In this document: positions 42,514 to 52,487 of the stretch, in pieces
How positions within the stretch are numbered: position 1 is the first letter of the stretch
Layout of the letters: each line of letters begins with the position of its first letter
Source: Epibacterium ulvae
GTDB lineage: Bacteria > Pseudomonadota > Alphaproteobacteria > Rhodobacterales > Rhodobacteraceae
Length of the DNA stretch: 64,000 nt
Assembly (NCBI RefSeq): GCF_900102795.1
Contig: NZ_FMWG01000005.1
Span: 186,001 to 250,000 of the forward strand
Direction: 5' to 3'
Notes under the pieces: model-generated
The model's input: only the letters and a program-made list of their open reading frames with translations
Told to the model about the DNA's origin: nothing
The model's database searches: none
Program-made: the position numbers and the translations under genes

Positions 42514-44505
42514 TTATTGATCCAAGAAGCTGCGCAGCTTACGCGAACGGCTTGGATGTTTCAGTTTTCGCAGCGCCTTTGCTTCAATCTGACGGATCCG
42601 CTCACGGGTCACGCTAAACTGTTGGCCCACTTCTTCCAGCGTGTGGTCCGTGTTCATACCGATGCCAAACCGCATCCGCAGAACACGTTCTTCGCGCGGT
42701 GTAAGCGAAGCCAGAACGCGGGTGGTGGTTTCCTTGAGGTTTTCTTGAATAGCACTGTCCAAAGGCAGCACCGCATTCTTGTCCTCAATGAAATCGCCCA
42801 GTTGCGAATCTTCCTCGTCACCAATCGGTGTCTCAAGTGAAATCGGCTCTTTGGCGATTTTCATCACCTTACGCACCTTTTCCAGAGGCATCTGCAGCTT
42901 GGCTGCCAATTCCTCAGGCGTCGGCTCACGACCAATCTCATGCAACATCTGGCGACCGGTCCGTACCAGTTTATTGATCGTTTCGATCATATGAACCGGA
43001 ATACGGATGGTGCGGGCCTGATCCGCAATCGAACGCGTGATTGCCTGACGAATCCACCATGTTGCATAGGTTGAGAACTTATACCCACGGCGATATTCAA
43101 ACTTATCAACCGCCTTCATCAGGCCAATGTTGCCTTCCTGAATCAGATCAAGGAACTGCAGGCCACGGTTGGTGTATTTCTTGGCAATAGAGATCACCAG
43201 ACGCAGGTTGGCTTCCACCATTTCCTTTTTCGCCTGACGGGCTTCTTTCTCACCTTTTTGAACTTGTTGTACAATGCGGCGGAATTCCGAGATATCTAGA
43301 CCGACATATTGGCCAACCTGCGCCATATCACCGCGCAGCTCTTCAACCTTGTCAGTTGAGCGCTCAATGAACATCTGCCAGCCACGGCCCGGCTTCATTG
43401 CCATATCAGACAACCAATTGGGATCCAGTTCGCGTCCCCGATAGGCCTCAACAAACTCACGACGGTTGATGCGGGCCTGATCCGCAAGTTTCACAATTGA
43501 GCTGTCGATCGACATGATACGACGGTTAATACCGTAAAGCTGATCAATCAGAGCTTCGATCCGGTTGTTGTGCAGGTGCAGATCATTCACCAGCAAAACA
43601 ATTTCAGCGCGCAGGGCCTGATAGCGCGCTTCATCAGCATCAGTAAACGATCCGTCCTCGTTCAGTGTCGCAGAGATTCGACTGTCCTGCATTTCACTGA
43701 GCTGTGCGTAATCAGATGAAATACGTTCAAGATCGCTCAGCACCTTCTCTTTCAGCGCAGCTTCCATCGCCGCCAGAGACATATTGGCCTGTTCGTCGTC
43801 GTCCTCATCGTCATCGTTGTTCAGGATTGGATTGCCATCAGCATCCAGCTCGGGGCTTTTCTCTGCCTTTGGCTGCGCACCTTCAGCTGGAGCGACACCT
43901 GCAATCACAGGCTCTTCGACTTCTCCGTCTTCATCCATCTGATTGCCAAATGTGGCTTCCAGATCGATAACATCCCGCAGCAGAATGTCTTCGGACAGAA
44001 GTTCGTCATGCCAGATAGTGATCGCCTGAAAGGTAAGCGGGCTTTCGCACAGCCCTGCAATCATCGTATTGCGACCCGCCTCGATACGCTTCGCAATCGC
44101 AATCTCGCCTTCGCGCGACAGCAGCTCAACCGAGCCCATCTCGCGCAGATACATGCGAACCGGGTCATCCGTGCGGTCCAGCTTTTCAGTCTGCGCACCA
44201 GCAACGGCAACCTCACGGTTGCTTTCCGTGGTGACCAGTTCCGTTGAACCTTTGTTCTCTTCTTCCTCGGCTTCCTCGTCCTCAATGATGTTGATGCCCA
44301 TTTCAGACAGCATCGACATCACGTCTTCGATTTGCTCCGAGCTGACCTGATCCGGCGGCAGAACCTGATTAAGTTGATCGTAGGTGATGTAGCCCTTCTC
44401 GCGGGCCTCCGCGATCATCTTTTTGACATTCGCCTGGCTCATATCAAGTGAGATTTCGGCGTCCTGGTCGTCAGGTTTGCGGTCGTCGGTGTCTTTGGCG
44501 GCCAT
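42514..44505 (-). CDS. rpoD: RNA polymerase primary sigma factor RpoD
   Basis: A 663-residue group 1 sigma-70. Region 1.1 at the N-terminus ([23 protein letters not shown]), an acidic stretch and non-conserved region, region 1.2 [21 protein letters not shown] near residue 118, region 2 [61 protein letters not shown] near 420-480, region 3 and region 4 [15 protein letters not shown]...[30 protein letters not shown] at the end. The length is typical for alphaproteobacteria. Downstream of dnaG by 128 bases in the old macromolecular-synthesis order. Confidence 0.98.
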   Translation of the reverse strand: MAAKDTDDRKPDDQDAEISLDMSQANVKKMIAEAREKGYITYDQLNQVLPPDQVSSEQIEDVMSMLSEMGINIIEDEEAEEEENKGSTELVTTESNREVAVAGAQTEKLDRTDDPVRMYLREMGSVELLSREGEIAIAKRIEAGRNTMIAGLCESPLTFQAITIWHDELLSEDILLRDVIDLEATFGNQMDEDGEVEEPVIAGVAPAEGAQPKAEKSPELDADGNPILNNDDDEDDDEQANMSLAAMEAALKEKVLSDLERISSDYAQLSEMQDSRISATLNEDGSFTDADEARYQALRAEIVLLVNDLHLHNNRIEALIDQLYGINRRIMSIDSSIVKLADQARINRREFVEAYRGRELDPNWLSDMAMKPGRGWQMFIERSTDKVEELRGDMAQVGQYVGLDISEFRRIVQQVQKGEKEARQAKKEMVEANLRLVISIAKKYTNRGLQFLDLIQEGNIGLMKAVDKFEYRRGYKFSTYATWWIRQAITRSIADQARTIRIPVHMIETINKLVRTGRQMLHEIGREPTPEELAAKLQMPLEKVRKVMKIAKEPISLETPIGDEEDSQLGDFIEDKNAVLPLDSAIQENLKETTTRVLASLTPREERVLRMRFGIGMNTDHTLEEVGQQFSVTRERIRQIEAKALRKLKHPSRSRKLRSFLDQ

Positions 44506-44633
44506 TCAATGCTCCTTACGCAGGGCTACGACTGATTCGATTTCTCGAATCATTAGCGTGATCTTTTGATTCGTCACCCCGTTTACCCAATTTTCTTTCG
44601 TAGTTCCTTAGCAAAAAGACCACAAAGCGGCGG

Positions 44634-46613
44634 TCAATCCTTTGAAGGGCTGATTCGATCCAAGAGTGCGTTAAAAGAGTCGCGCTCATCCCGGTTCATC
44701 CGCACCCCATTGTCCGCAATGTCATATTGCGCACGATCTTCACTTTCACTGCGCACAGCCTGATTGCGCGCCTCTGCAGCTTGTCCCAAACGCCATGTCA
44801 CAGCTTCATCTTCAAGACTGCGAATATCTTCGGCAGCTTCTGCAAGCTCCACATCTAATCCTTTCGCCGCCTCAAGTTTGGCAAATTCTTCCGCCAACAC
44901 AAGGCGCGCGGTTTCCACATCTCCCGGATTACGCACCCCTGCACTAATAGCGACATGGCGAAGCCTCATCAGGTTTTCAAGGGTACCGGGCCCCAAAGCA
45001 TATTCGATTTCATCGTGCAGCCGTTCGGGCGCATCAACCCCGATCCGTAACACGACGTCGCGCAGCACCCCGTGCTCCATATCCGCACAGGTGAGACGAT
45101 CCAGATTGCTTTCATATTCGGTGATGACATCCGGCGTTGAGATGACTGTCGCCAACACAACGCTTTCCCGCATGCGCACAACAGCCCCTTCATCGGCTGC
45201 CGCAACCAGCGAGGCACGGGTGGTCGAAACCGGAGACGCAACGACAGATTTGCCCCGCCAGGGCGCACGCGTCCCATCACGAAAGCCATTGGCCTTTCGC
45301 TCAAACCCTTTTGAAGCCGTGGGCCGATTGCCGCGAAACAATTGCCATCGCAGTTCTTTCACGTCATCGCCGTAGTGTTTACGAATAGAAGGGTCTCTGA
45401 TCAGTTTGATCTTTTCACGCAAAGATTTGTCCAGTGCGGCCTTGCGTTCTGGACTGTCAAAAACCTTGCCTTCAGTCTCTCGCTGCCACAGCAACTTAAC
45501 CATGGGCATCGCGCGATCCAGAACTACCTGCACAGCCCCTGCCCCTTCAGCCCGCAACAGATCATCCGGGTCTTTGCCATCCGGCATAATCGCAAACCGC
45601 AAAGATTTACCGGCCTCCAAAAGCGGCAACGCCATATCAATCAGACGCATCGCTGCACGCAGACCAGCCGTATCCCCATCCAGCGCAATAATCGGTTCAG
45701 GTGACATGCGCCACAGCATCTGCAGCTGATTTTCGGTAATCGCAGTTCCCAAAGGCGCAACGGATGAGGCAAAGCCGCCTTCGACCAGTGCGATCACATC
45801 CATATAGCCTTCAGCAACCACCAATGGGCTGCCCCGCCCCGCAGCCGAACGTGCGGGGCCGTGATTGTAAAGACTGCGGCCCTTATCAAACAACTCCGTT
45901 TCCGGCGAGTTCAGATATTTCGCCATATCATTGGGATCCATCGCACGACCGCCAAAGGCAATTGCACGGCCGCGCGCATCCCGAATGGGAAACATAATCC
46001 GGTTGCGGAACGTGTCATACGGCTTACCACCTTTGTTGGACGGTTTGGCAAGACCCGCTCCAAGAATGAGATCTTCAGCCATGCCTTTGCTTCGCAACGC
46101 ATCCCAGAGGTTTTGCCAGCCATCTGGCGCAAATCCAATCTCCCAACGATCCAATGCTTGCGGTGTCAGGCCCCGCCGATCAAGATAGGAACGTGCCTCC
46201 TGCGCTGCACCCGTTTTCAGTTGCAGGCGGAAAAACTGCACTGCCTGTTCCATCACCTCCGCCAGTAATGTGCGGCGGTCTTGTTTTTCCTGCGCACGCG
46301 GATCACGTTTTGGCATTTCCAGGCCAGCCTCACCGGCGAGAATTTCGACCGCTTCCATAAAGCCGACATTTTCAGTTTCGGTGACAAACTTCAGCGCATC
46401 CCCTTTGGCCTGGCAGCCAAAACAATAATAGAATCCTTTGCGATCATCGACATGAAATGAGGCAGTTTTTTCATGATGAAACGGACAGGGCGCCCAAAGA
46501 TCACCCTTAGCCATGTTGGACTTTCGCTGATCCCACATGACTTTTTTACCCACCACATCAGACAAGCTGATGCGAGTCCGCAATTCATCTAAAAACCCCG
46601 GTGGCAGCGACAT
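44634..46613 (-). CDS. dnaG: DNA primase
   Basis: A 659-residue primase that lays RNA primers at the replication fork. CHC2 zinc finger CPFHHEKTASFHVDDRKGFYYCFGCQAKG near residues 43-71, the RNA-polymerase domain with the DTFRNRIMFPIRDARGRAIAFGGRAM motif near 203, and a Toprim core VVAEGYMDVIAL near 263 and IIALDGDTAGLRA near 309. The C-terminal helicase-binding region is less conserved. It starts one base after the stop of the upstream small exported-protein gene and precedes rpoD. Confidence 0.97.
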   Translation of the reverse strand: MSLPPGFLDELRTRISLSDVVGKKVMWDQRKSNMAKGDLWAPCPFHHEKTASFHVDDRKGFYYCFGCQAKGDALKFVTETENVGFMEAVEILAGEAGLEMPKRDPRAQEKQDRRTLLAEVMEQAVQFFRLQLKTGAAQEARSYLDRRGLTPQALDRWEIGFAPDGWQNLWDALRSKGMAEDLILGAGLAKPSNKGGKPYDTFRNRIMFPIRDARGRAIAFGGRAMDPNDMAKYLNSPETELFDKGRSLYNHGPARSAAGRGSPLVVAEGYMDVIALVEGGFASSVAPLGTAITENQLQMLWRMSPEPIIALDGDTAGLRAAMRLIDMALPLLEAGKSLRFAIMPDGKDPDDLLRAEGAGAVQVVLDRAMPMVKLLWQRETEGKVFDSPERKAALDKSLREKIKLIRDPSIRKHYGDDVKELRWQLFRGNRPTASKGFERKANGFRDGTRAPWRGKSVVASPVSTTRASLVAAADEGAVVRMRESVVLATVISTPDVITEYESNLDRLTCADMEHGVLRDVVLRIGVDAPERLHDEIEYALGPGTLENLMRLRHVAISAGVRNPGDVETARLVLAEEFAKLEAAKGLDVELAEAAEDIRSLEDEAVTWRLGQAAEARNQAVRSESEDRAQYDIADNGVRMNRDERDSFNALLDRISPSKD

Positions 46614-46614
46614 A

Positions 46615-46983
46615 TCAGCCGTTCTGCAGTTGTTTTTGCAATTCCTGGATCTGATCCCAGCTGCTTAGACATTGTTCTTCAAAGGCCGCGCCCAAATCGA
46701 CGTTTTTCAGATCTCTCCGCTTTAGCGCATAGACATGCGCGGACAGCTGTGGAATTGCCTTGCTATAGGCCTCTGGCCATGCCGGTTCACTGCCCAGAAT
46801 ATGGGTTTCAACATCTTCGATCTTAACCCGCTCCAAACGCGCGCCCTGCACCGCGGACATAACCTGCCCCTGATACTTGCAGCTGTCTTCCTTGCTGTCT
46901 TGTGCTGAGACCGGTGCAACGGCAAAAAAGGTTAAAATAGCCGCTGCCGCAGGGCATACGGCAGAACGAGTGATGCGAACCAT
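46615..46983 (-). CDS. Exported hypothetical protein upstream of dnaG
   Basis: A 122-residue protein with a signal peptide MVRITRSAVCPAAAAILTFFAVAPVSAQ, cut near residue 27. The mature part is helical, with two Cys (EDSCKYQGQVMSAV and FEEQCLSSWDQIQ) that could pair. I do not recognise a family. One base separates its stop from the dnaG start, so dnaG is likely coupled to it. A periplasmic protein in a replication operon is probably a chance neighbour. Confidence 0.65.
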   Translation of the reverse strand: MVRITRSAVCPAAAAILTFFAVAPVSAQDSKEDSCKYQGQVMSAVQGARLERVKIEDVETHILGSEPAWPEAYSKAIPQLSAHVYALKRRDLKNVDLGAAFEEQCLSSWDQIQELQKQLQNG

Positions 46984-47127
46984 GGAGACGCTCCGGGAAT
47001 CAGTTGGCGATTTGGGTAGAATATCTCTCTCTTCATCCCGTCGCCATGGCTGTTTTAGAAACAGCTAGCAGATCTCAGCCGAAAGGGCGCGCCACACGGA
47101 CACGCCCTTTCGCGGTGTAATTCGTTT

Positions 47128-48558
47128 TTATAGACCTTTTGCACGGTAGCTGCTTGCAACCTTGTCGATCGAAACAAGATATGCAGCTGTGCGCAAATCG
47201 CTCACATCATCACGCCCATGCCAAACCTCTCGCATGGACTGATACGCAATACGCATTGTGTCATCCAGACCGGACCGCACCAGCTCAAGCTCGCCCGCGC
47301 CGCGCAGATATTTCTCTTTAAAACTGCCATCCAGCGTCCAAGAATTCCCCATCGCCGCAGACAGTTTTTCAAGTTCATCCACCACCAGCTGGTGACGGCT
47401 TTCTTCTTGGCGGCGCTGCATACGGCCAAACCGAATATGGCTGAGGTTTTTGACCCATTCGAAATAAGATACTGTCACACCACCTGCGTTTGCATACATG
47501 TCTGGGATAATGACACAGCCTTTTTCACGCAGCACCTGATCCGCGCCTGCCGTGACAGGCCCATTTGCCGCCTCAATAATCAAGGGGGCTTTGATCTTAT
47601 CCGCATTATTAAGATTAATGACCCCTTCCAGAGCCGCAGGGATCAGGATATCGCAATCCTGCTCCAGCACCAAAGCGCCATTTTCAACATATTCGGCATT
47701 TGGGAACCCTTTGACGCCCCCATGTGACATGATCCAATTGCGAATCTCATCAACGTCCAACCCCTGCTCATTAACAAGAGCCCCATCTCGTTCGATGACC
47801 CCCGTGACAATTGAGCCGTCTTCTTCGCACAGGAATTTGGCCGCGTGATAGCCCACGTTACCAAGGCCTTGTACAATAACCCGCTTGCCATCCAAGCTGC
47901 CGGTCAATCCCGCCGCTGCGATATCTTCGGGATGCCGGAAGAACTCTTGCAACGCATATTGCACACCGCGCCCTGTGGCCTCTACCCGGCCAGCGATACC
48001 GCCAGCGTTCAAAGGCTTGCCCGTCACACAGGCGCGTCCGTTGATGTCGGTGGTGTTCATACGCTGATACTGATCTGCGATCCAAGCCATCTCACGTTCG
48101 CCAGTACCCATATCCGGCGCGGGCACGTTCTGACTGGGGTTGATCAGATCACGCTTTGCCAGCTCATAGGCAAAACGGCGCGTGATCTGCTCCAATTCAT
48201 GTTCATCATATTCGCGCGGATCGATACACAATCCACCTTTTGAGCCCCCAAACGGTGCTTCAACCAAAGCACATTTATATGTCATCAACGCGGCAAGCGC
48301 TTCAACTTCGTCTTGGTTAACGCCCAGCGCGTAACGAATACCACCCTTAACAGGCTCCATATGTTCGGAGTGAACAGAGCGATATCCGGTAAAGGTGCGC
48401 ATCTCGCCGCGCAAACGAACACCAAACCGCACGGTGTAGGTAGCGTTACAAACGCGGATCTTTTCTTCAAGTCCAGGCGGCAAATCCATCAAGGCAACTG
48501 CCCTGTTGAACATCAGATCCACACTTTCTCTAAAACTTGGCTCTTGCTGGCGGGTCAT
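47128..48558 (-). CDS. gdhA: Glu/Leu/Phe/Val dehydrogenase, probable glutamate dehydrogenase
   Basis: A 476-residue dehydrogenase that interconverts glutamate and 2-oxoglutarate. The substrate domain holds MEPVKGGIRYALGVNQDEVEALAALMTYKCALVEAPFGGSKGG near residues 68-110 with the catalytic Lys in TYKCALV, then PAPDMGTGEREMAWI. The Rossmann domain has VIVQGLGNVGYHAAKFL near 229. The length and start (MTRQQEPSFRESVDLMFNRAV) fit the hexameric alphaproteobacterial type. The cofactor cannot be told from sequence here. A 15-residue palindromic stem follows the stop by 20 bases without a T-run. Confidence 0.93.
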   Translation of the reverse strand: MTRQQEPSFRESVDLMFNRAVALMDLPPGLEEKIRVCNATYTVRFGVRLRGEMRTFTGYRSVHSEHMEPVKGGIRYALGVNQDEVEALAALMTYKCALVEAPFGGSKGGLCIDPREYDEHELEQITRRFAYELAKRDLINPSQNVPAPDMGTGEREMAWIADQYQRMNTTDINGRACVTGKPLNAGGIAGRVEATGRGVQYALQEFFRHPEDIAAAGLTGSLDGKRVIVQGLGNVGYHAAKFLCEEDGSIVTGVIERDGALVNEQGLDVDEIRNWIMSHGGVKGFPNAEYVENGALVLEQDCDILIPAALEGVINLNNADKIKAPLIIEAANGPVTAGADQVLREKGCVIIPDMYANAGGVTVSYFEWVKNLSHIRFGRMQRRQEESRHQLVVDELEKLSAAMGNSWTLDGSFKEKYLRGAGELELVRSGLDDTMRIAYQSMREVWHGRDDVSDLRTAAYLVSIDKVASSYRAKGL

Positions 48559-48885
48559 AAAAATACCTCCCTCCGTCCAACATCAATTTGCACCCAGAAT
48601 GGGACAGCGATCGTAACCAGAGAGTTAACGCCATCACCTTCTTCAGGCACGTGGTATCAAAATAGATACATTTTTTCTTTTCGATTCGTAGCACGCCCTG
48701 AAATTGAAACCTGATCACGAACAGGACACACCCCTCGCGATTAATAAGCATTGTTGACAAAAGCCACAAAATCAATGTGCGACAGGCTCAATTTAGCCCC
48801 AATCTCGCCACCTTCCTAAAGCATATATGAACACTCAAATTCGTATTGCCGACCCGTCGGCTGCTGTAAGGTAAGGCATTTTGCG
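48559..48885. other. Divergent regulatory gap between gdhA and tadG
   Basis: About 330 bases with no gene. It must contain the promoters for both divergent neighbours. A ggtaagg near 48870 is the probable ribosome site for tadG. No clear operator palindrome was seen. Confidence 0.4.
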
Positions 48886-50637
48886 ATGACCACGCTCGAC
48901 CAGACAAAGACCACTCAAGCCCTGCGACATAGGGCATCTCCGCTCGCAATGCTGAGCGCCTTTCGCAAGCAAGAAGACGGTGTTCTCGCGAAACCTTTCA
49001 TCGTGTTCACATTACTCATGTTGATGGTTGGAGGTCTGGGCGTCGATCTCATGCGATATGAGCGTGACAGAACACATATTCAATACACGCTTGACCGTGC
49101 CGTTCTGGCCGCAGCCGACCTTGATCAGCCGCTTGCACCTGAAGCCGTTGTGGAGGACTACTTCAACAAAGCGGGACTCGCACAGTATTATACGCCCCCC
49201 GAAACTGACGTTGGTGTCGGATACAAAATTGTCGACGGCACGATCCAAACGCCGTTCATAGCGCAATATCTGAATTTGATTGGGGATAGTAATCTCACTC
49301 TCAATGCGCGTTCACGCGCTGAAGAGAGCATTGACGACATCGAGATTTCGGTCATTCTCGACGTTTCCGGCTCGATGAACTCCCGCTCTCGGCTACCTCG
49401 CCTAAAAGACGCTGCAAAAGAATTTGTCGACACGCTCTCGGTTCAGACCGAAAGCGGTAAAATGTCGATGTCTATCATTCCGTATGCCACCCAAGTTTCT
49501 ATCCCAGACGCTCTTTATGAAGAACTCGACGTGCTGTCGCCTCAAGAAGAAATTCGGCGCAAACATGGGGAAACAGTCGCCGCCGCCCCCTACTCCAACT
49601 GCATCAATTTTGATGGCAGCCCCGCACCAATAACACGCACACTTCCTGATGGCAGCGTCAGCACGGTGACGGGATACACAGATTTCAGTGTATCCCAACT
49701 GTCGGCAGCTTTACCCTTGCAAGGTACAATGCACTTTTCGCCATGGTCCAGCGGAGACCGCAGAGGTGACTCAACACGATTGATTGACCGCCCCGTATGC
49801 GAAGATTCCGACAGCCGTGAAATTCTTTTGATGGAAGAAGATCCTACGACACTGAAAAACTACATTGACGCGCTCACAGCATGGGGCAACACCTCGCTTG
49901 ATCTTGGTATGAAATGGGGTACCGCGCTCTTGGATCCGTCCATGCGCACGACTATTCAAGCATTGACCACCGGGACAGATCCCGAGATTGATCCTGTCTT
50001 CGCTGGACGTCCTGCGAACTACAACGACAGCAACACGCTGAAAATTGTTGTTCTGATGACAGATGGGCAAAACACGACCCAATATGCCATTCGCGATTCC
50101 TTTCGTGCTGAGTTTTCAAACGTTTGGTACAATCCGAGCGCCGGTGTCTACTCAACCTATGATGAAGCCAATGATCGCTACTATTGGCATGGCGGCTTTA
50201 ACAGGTTTGAGGACCATGCATACGGCAATGGAGAATATCGCCCTTGCCGTTTCTGCAGCCCCCAAAGTGAACCCGGCGATGCAGAACAGCTGACATATGC
50301 TGATCTTTGGGCAGACACCGGGATGCGCTTTGTGACTGATCGTCTTTTTGATGATTGGCTGTCACGTTCCACGGCTCGCTCACGCTACCTCAACAAGCCG
50401 CTCCTAAGCACAGGACGAAGCACCAAAGACGCGCGCACCCGCGCCATCTGCGATGCTGCCAAAGCACAAGGAATCACCGTCTACACCATCGGATTTGAGG
50501 CTCCAAGCTCAGGTCAGGCGGTGTTGAAAGACTGTGCAAGCTCTCCTGCGCATTATCAGGACGTAAACGGGTTGGAAATTTCAGAAGCCTTCCGTTCGAT
50601 TGCAAACTCAATCCGCACCTTGAGGCTGACCCAATGA
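48886..50637 (+). CDS. TadG-like pilus protein with von Willebrand factor A domain
   Basis: A 583-residue protein of the TadG type: an N-terminal membrane helix (AKPFIVFTLLMLMVGGLGVDLMRYERDR near residues 36-62) with the pilin-like Glu pattern, then a vWA domain with MIDAS motif DVSGSMNSRSR near 164 and VVLMTDGQNTT near 388. The last part contains a second conserved region TVYTIGFEAP near 536. Predicted to be exported and anchored by its N-terminus in the Flp/Tad pilus system. It overlaps the first TadE-like gene by four bases. No tadABC, cpaF or flp gene is present here. Confidence 0.9.
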   Translation: MTTLDQTKTTQALRHRASPLAMLSAFRKQEDGVLAKPFIVFTLLMLMVGGLGVDLMRYERDRTHIQYTLDRAVLAAADLDQPLAPEAVVEDYFNKAGLAQYYTPPETDVGVGYKIVDGTIQTPFIAQYLNLIGDSNLTLNARSRAEESIDDIEISVILDVSGSMNSRSRLPRLKDAAKEFVDTLSVQTESGKMSMSIIPYATQVSIPDALYEELDVLSPQEEIRRKHGETVAAAPYSNCINFDGSPAPITRTLPDGSVSTVTGYTDFSVSQLSAALPLQGTMHFSPWSSGDRRGDSTRLIDRPVCEDSDSREILLMEEDPTTLKNYIDALTAWGNTSLDLGMKWGTALLDPSMRTTIQALTTGTDPEIDPVFAGRPANYNDSNTLKIVVLMTDGQNTTQYAIRDSFRAEFSNVWYNPSAGVYSTYDEANDRYYWHGGFNRFEDHAYGNGEYRPCRFCSPQSEPGDAEQLTYADLWADTGMRFVTDRLFDDWLSRSTARSRYLNKPLLSTGRSTKDARTRAICDAAKAQGITVYTIGFEAPSSGQAVLKDCASSPAHYQDVNGLEISEAFRSIANSIRTLRLTQ

Positions 50638-51173
50638 TCCAGATTGCTTTCCTGCAAAAGCTAAAAGCCTTTGGCCGCGATGAAGACGGCAATATCACCG
50701 TCGAATTTGTCATCCTTTTTCCGCTACTGATGCTCATTCTTGTCATGACCATCGAACTTGGGTTGATTTTGGTCCGTGGCATGATGCTTGAGCGCGCTCT
50801 AGATCTTACCGTCCGCGAACTGCGTCTCACGACAGGCGTGACACGACAACATGATGAAATTCGTGATGCGATCTGTTCAAGGGCAACCTTTGTAAACGAC
50901 TGTGATACTGAAATGCGTGTTGAAATGATCCGAGTGGACCCCTTCGACTTCCCTGCGATCAATCATATCCCCGATTGCATCGACAACGCCGAGAGTGTCT
51001 CACCGGTTCGCACATTCCAAAATGGCCAATCAAATGAGCTGATGTTTATTCGGGCCTGCATGAAATTTGATCCGTTATTCCCAACTCTGGCGCTTGGTGA
51101 AGCTTTATCGAAAGATGAGAGCGGCCGTGTCAAATTGTTCACCGCTTCCGCGTTTGTTCAGGAGCCGAGATAA
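50634..51173 (+). CDS. TadE-like pseudopilin 1
   Basis: A 179-residue TadE-like protein. It begins with a charged stretch followed by the pseudopilin-like segment EDGNITVEFVILFPLLMLILVMTIELGLILVRGMMLER (near residues 18-55), where Glu 26 in the hydrophobic helix is typical of TadE/F. The rest is a periplasmic domain with four Cys (ICSRATFVNDCDTEMR, HIPDCIDNAES, RACMKF). It overlaps tadG by four bases and lies three bases from the second TadE. Confidence 0.88.
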   Translation: MIQIAFLQKLKAFGRDEDGNITVEFVILFPLLMLILVMTIELGLILVRGMMLERALDLTVRELRLTTGVTRQHDEIRDAICSRATFVNDCDTEMRVEMIRVDPFDFPAINHIPDCIDNAESVSPVRTFQNGQSNELMFIRACMKFDPLFPTLALGEALSKDESGRVKLFTASAFVQEPR

Positions 51174-51176
51174 GCC

Positions 51177-51794
51177 ATGTTTAGATTTATCACTCAAAAG
51201 ATCAAAACGCTTAGATCCAAAGACGACGGAAACGTCACAGTTGAATTCGTCATCTACGCACCACTGCTCTTCTTTATCTTTATGATGGTCTATACGTTCT
51301 ACGATGCATTCCGTCAGGAAAGCATCAACTTAAAAGCGGCCTACACGGTCTCGGACCTCCTGTCGCGTGAAACCCGCGAAGTCAATGACGACTACATCGA
51401 CAGTATGTTTGGAATTGCCAACCTGATGGTGCGACAGAACTCCAACCTTTCAATGCGGATCACCTTGGTTCGCTATGATGAGGCGAGCGATCAGTTTTAT
51501 ATCGACTGGTCCCGTCAACGCGGCAACGCATATCTTGAACGCACGGATGGCAACACGGGTGAGTTCACCGACATCAACGAGGTTCGCGAACGGTTACCCA
51601 ATATGCCGGATCAGGAACGCGTCATTCTTGTTGAAACGATTGCGGATATCGTGCCTCCGTTCAACATTGGCGTCGGACAGGTCGATATCACCAATTTTGT
51701 GTTCTCGCGCCCCCGCTTTGCGCCAATCGTGCGCTTTGAAGGGATCGAAATCCCGGGTGTACCTCATGATGATGCAACTGTCTTTGACAGCTGA
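51177..51794 (+). CDS. TadE-like pseudopilin 2
   Basis: A 205-residue second TadE-family protein. SKDDGNVTVEFVIYAPLLFFIFMMVYTFYDAFRQESIN (near residues 15-52) is the hydrophobic helix with the same GNxTVEFV opening as its upstream paralogue. No Cys are seen in its periplasmic part, unlike the first. It ends the three-gene operon, with a terminator 19 bases after its stop. Confidence 0.88.
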   Translation: MFRFITQKIKTLRSKDDGNVTVEFVIYAPLLFFIFMMVYTFYDAFRQESINLKAAYTVSDLLSRETREVNDDYIDSMFGIANLMVRQNSNLSMRITLVRYDEASDQFYIDWSRQRGNAYLERTDGNTGEFTDINEVRERLPNMPDQERVILVETIADIVPPFNIGVGQVDITNFVFSRPRFAPIVRFEGIEIPGVPHDDATVFDS

Positions 51795-51812
51795 AACGAC
51801 ACAGGCTCCGCC

Positions 51813-51845
51813 AAACCCAGATCCTTGACCTGATCCGGGTTTTAC
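51813..51845 (+). terminator. Rho-independent terminator after tadE
   Basis: aaacccagatc (51813-51823) pairs with gatccgggttt (51832-51842) with one mismatch. It overlaps the end of the convergent PH-like gene on the minus strand by one or two bases. Confidence 0.7.
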
Positions 51846-52315
51846 ATATCCCGTTTGGCAAGCAAAGCAGCCAGAATCTCTGACATCGCCTTGGATTGCG
51901 CCCCAGGCGTCACACCACCAATTCCCACACGGCGTCCCATCCGCCACCATAGCCCCGGATGCCAGCTGCGCGCCTGTGCCGCGCTCAGCCGTAAGACAAA
52001 CCCATTAGACGGTTTAAACGCAAGAAAACCGCGGTCCATCGCTTCGATCTGATCCAAACGTGCGATTTCGGTTCCATCAGTACTGCGCAGCCCCTCAATC
52101 GTCAGTTCGATTTCATTCTGGGTTGCCTGCCACATCCGCATAGCCAACGCCAAAGCGCCGGCACCCGTGGCCACAAGAAACACGGTCCACCCAGCAGTTG
52201 GGCTGCCTGCTGCCACAACATAAAGCGCAAAGACGCCAATAAATCCTAGCATCCCCACACCGGCAAGACGACGTGGAGCCGAGGCTCCAACCCGAGCCAA
52301 TACCTCATCTGCCAT
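51842..52315 (-). CDS. Two-span membrane protein with PH-like domain
   Basis: A 157-residue protein: two hydrophobic segments (LAGVGMLGFIGVFALYVVAAG and WTVFLVATGAGALALAMRMW) in the first 65 residues, then a beta-rich bPH-type region (IELTIEGLRSTDGTEIARLDQIEAMDRGFLAFKPSNGFVLRL) with a basic end. This layout is typical of small membrane-anchored PH-like proteins in Rhodobacteraceae. Start at 52315 (MADEVLARVGASAPRR). The function is unknown. Confidence 0.7.
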   Translation of the reverse strand: MADEVLARVGASAPRRLAGVGMLGFIGVFALYVVAAGSPTAGWTVFLVATGAGALALAMRMWQATQNEIELTIEGLRSTDGTEIARLDQIEAMDRGFLAFKPSNGFVLRLSAAQARSWHPGLWWRMGRRVGIGGVTPGAQSKAMSEILAALLAKRDM

Positions 52316-52487
52316 TTGCAGTCTCCCTTTTCGGCCTTCCCCACTCCTTACCCTGAATTGTCCCGAGTATACAGAGCCCACTCAATCTCTGCGCGGATCT
52401 GCACAGCAAACGTGATTTTGCGTTGAATTGATCTGATGCTTGACCTCGATAAGCTTACCCCGATCAACCCAGCGCAAGGCTCCCACC

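Noticed and set aside
47083-47108. Terminator after gdhA
   Set aside because: The cgaaagggcg/cgccctttcg stem is strong, but no T-run follows on the minus strand, so it was not listed as a terminator.
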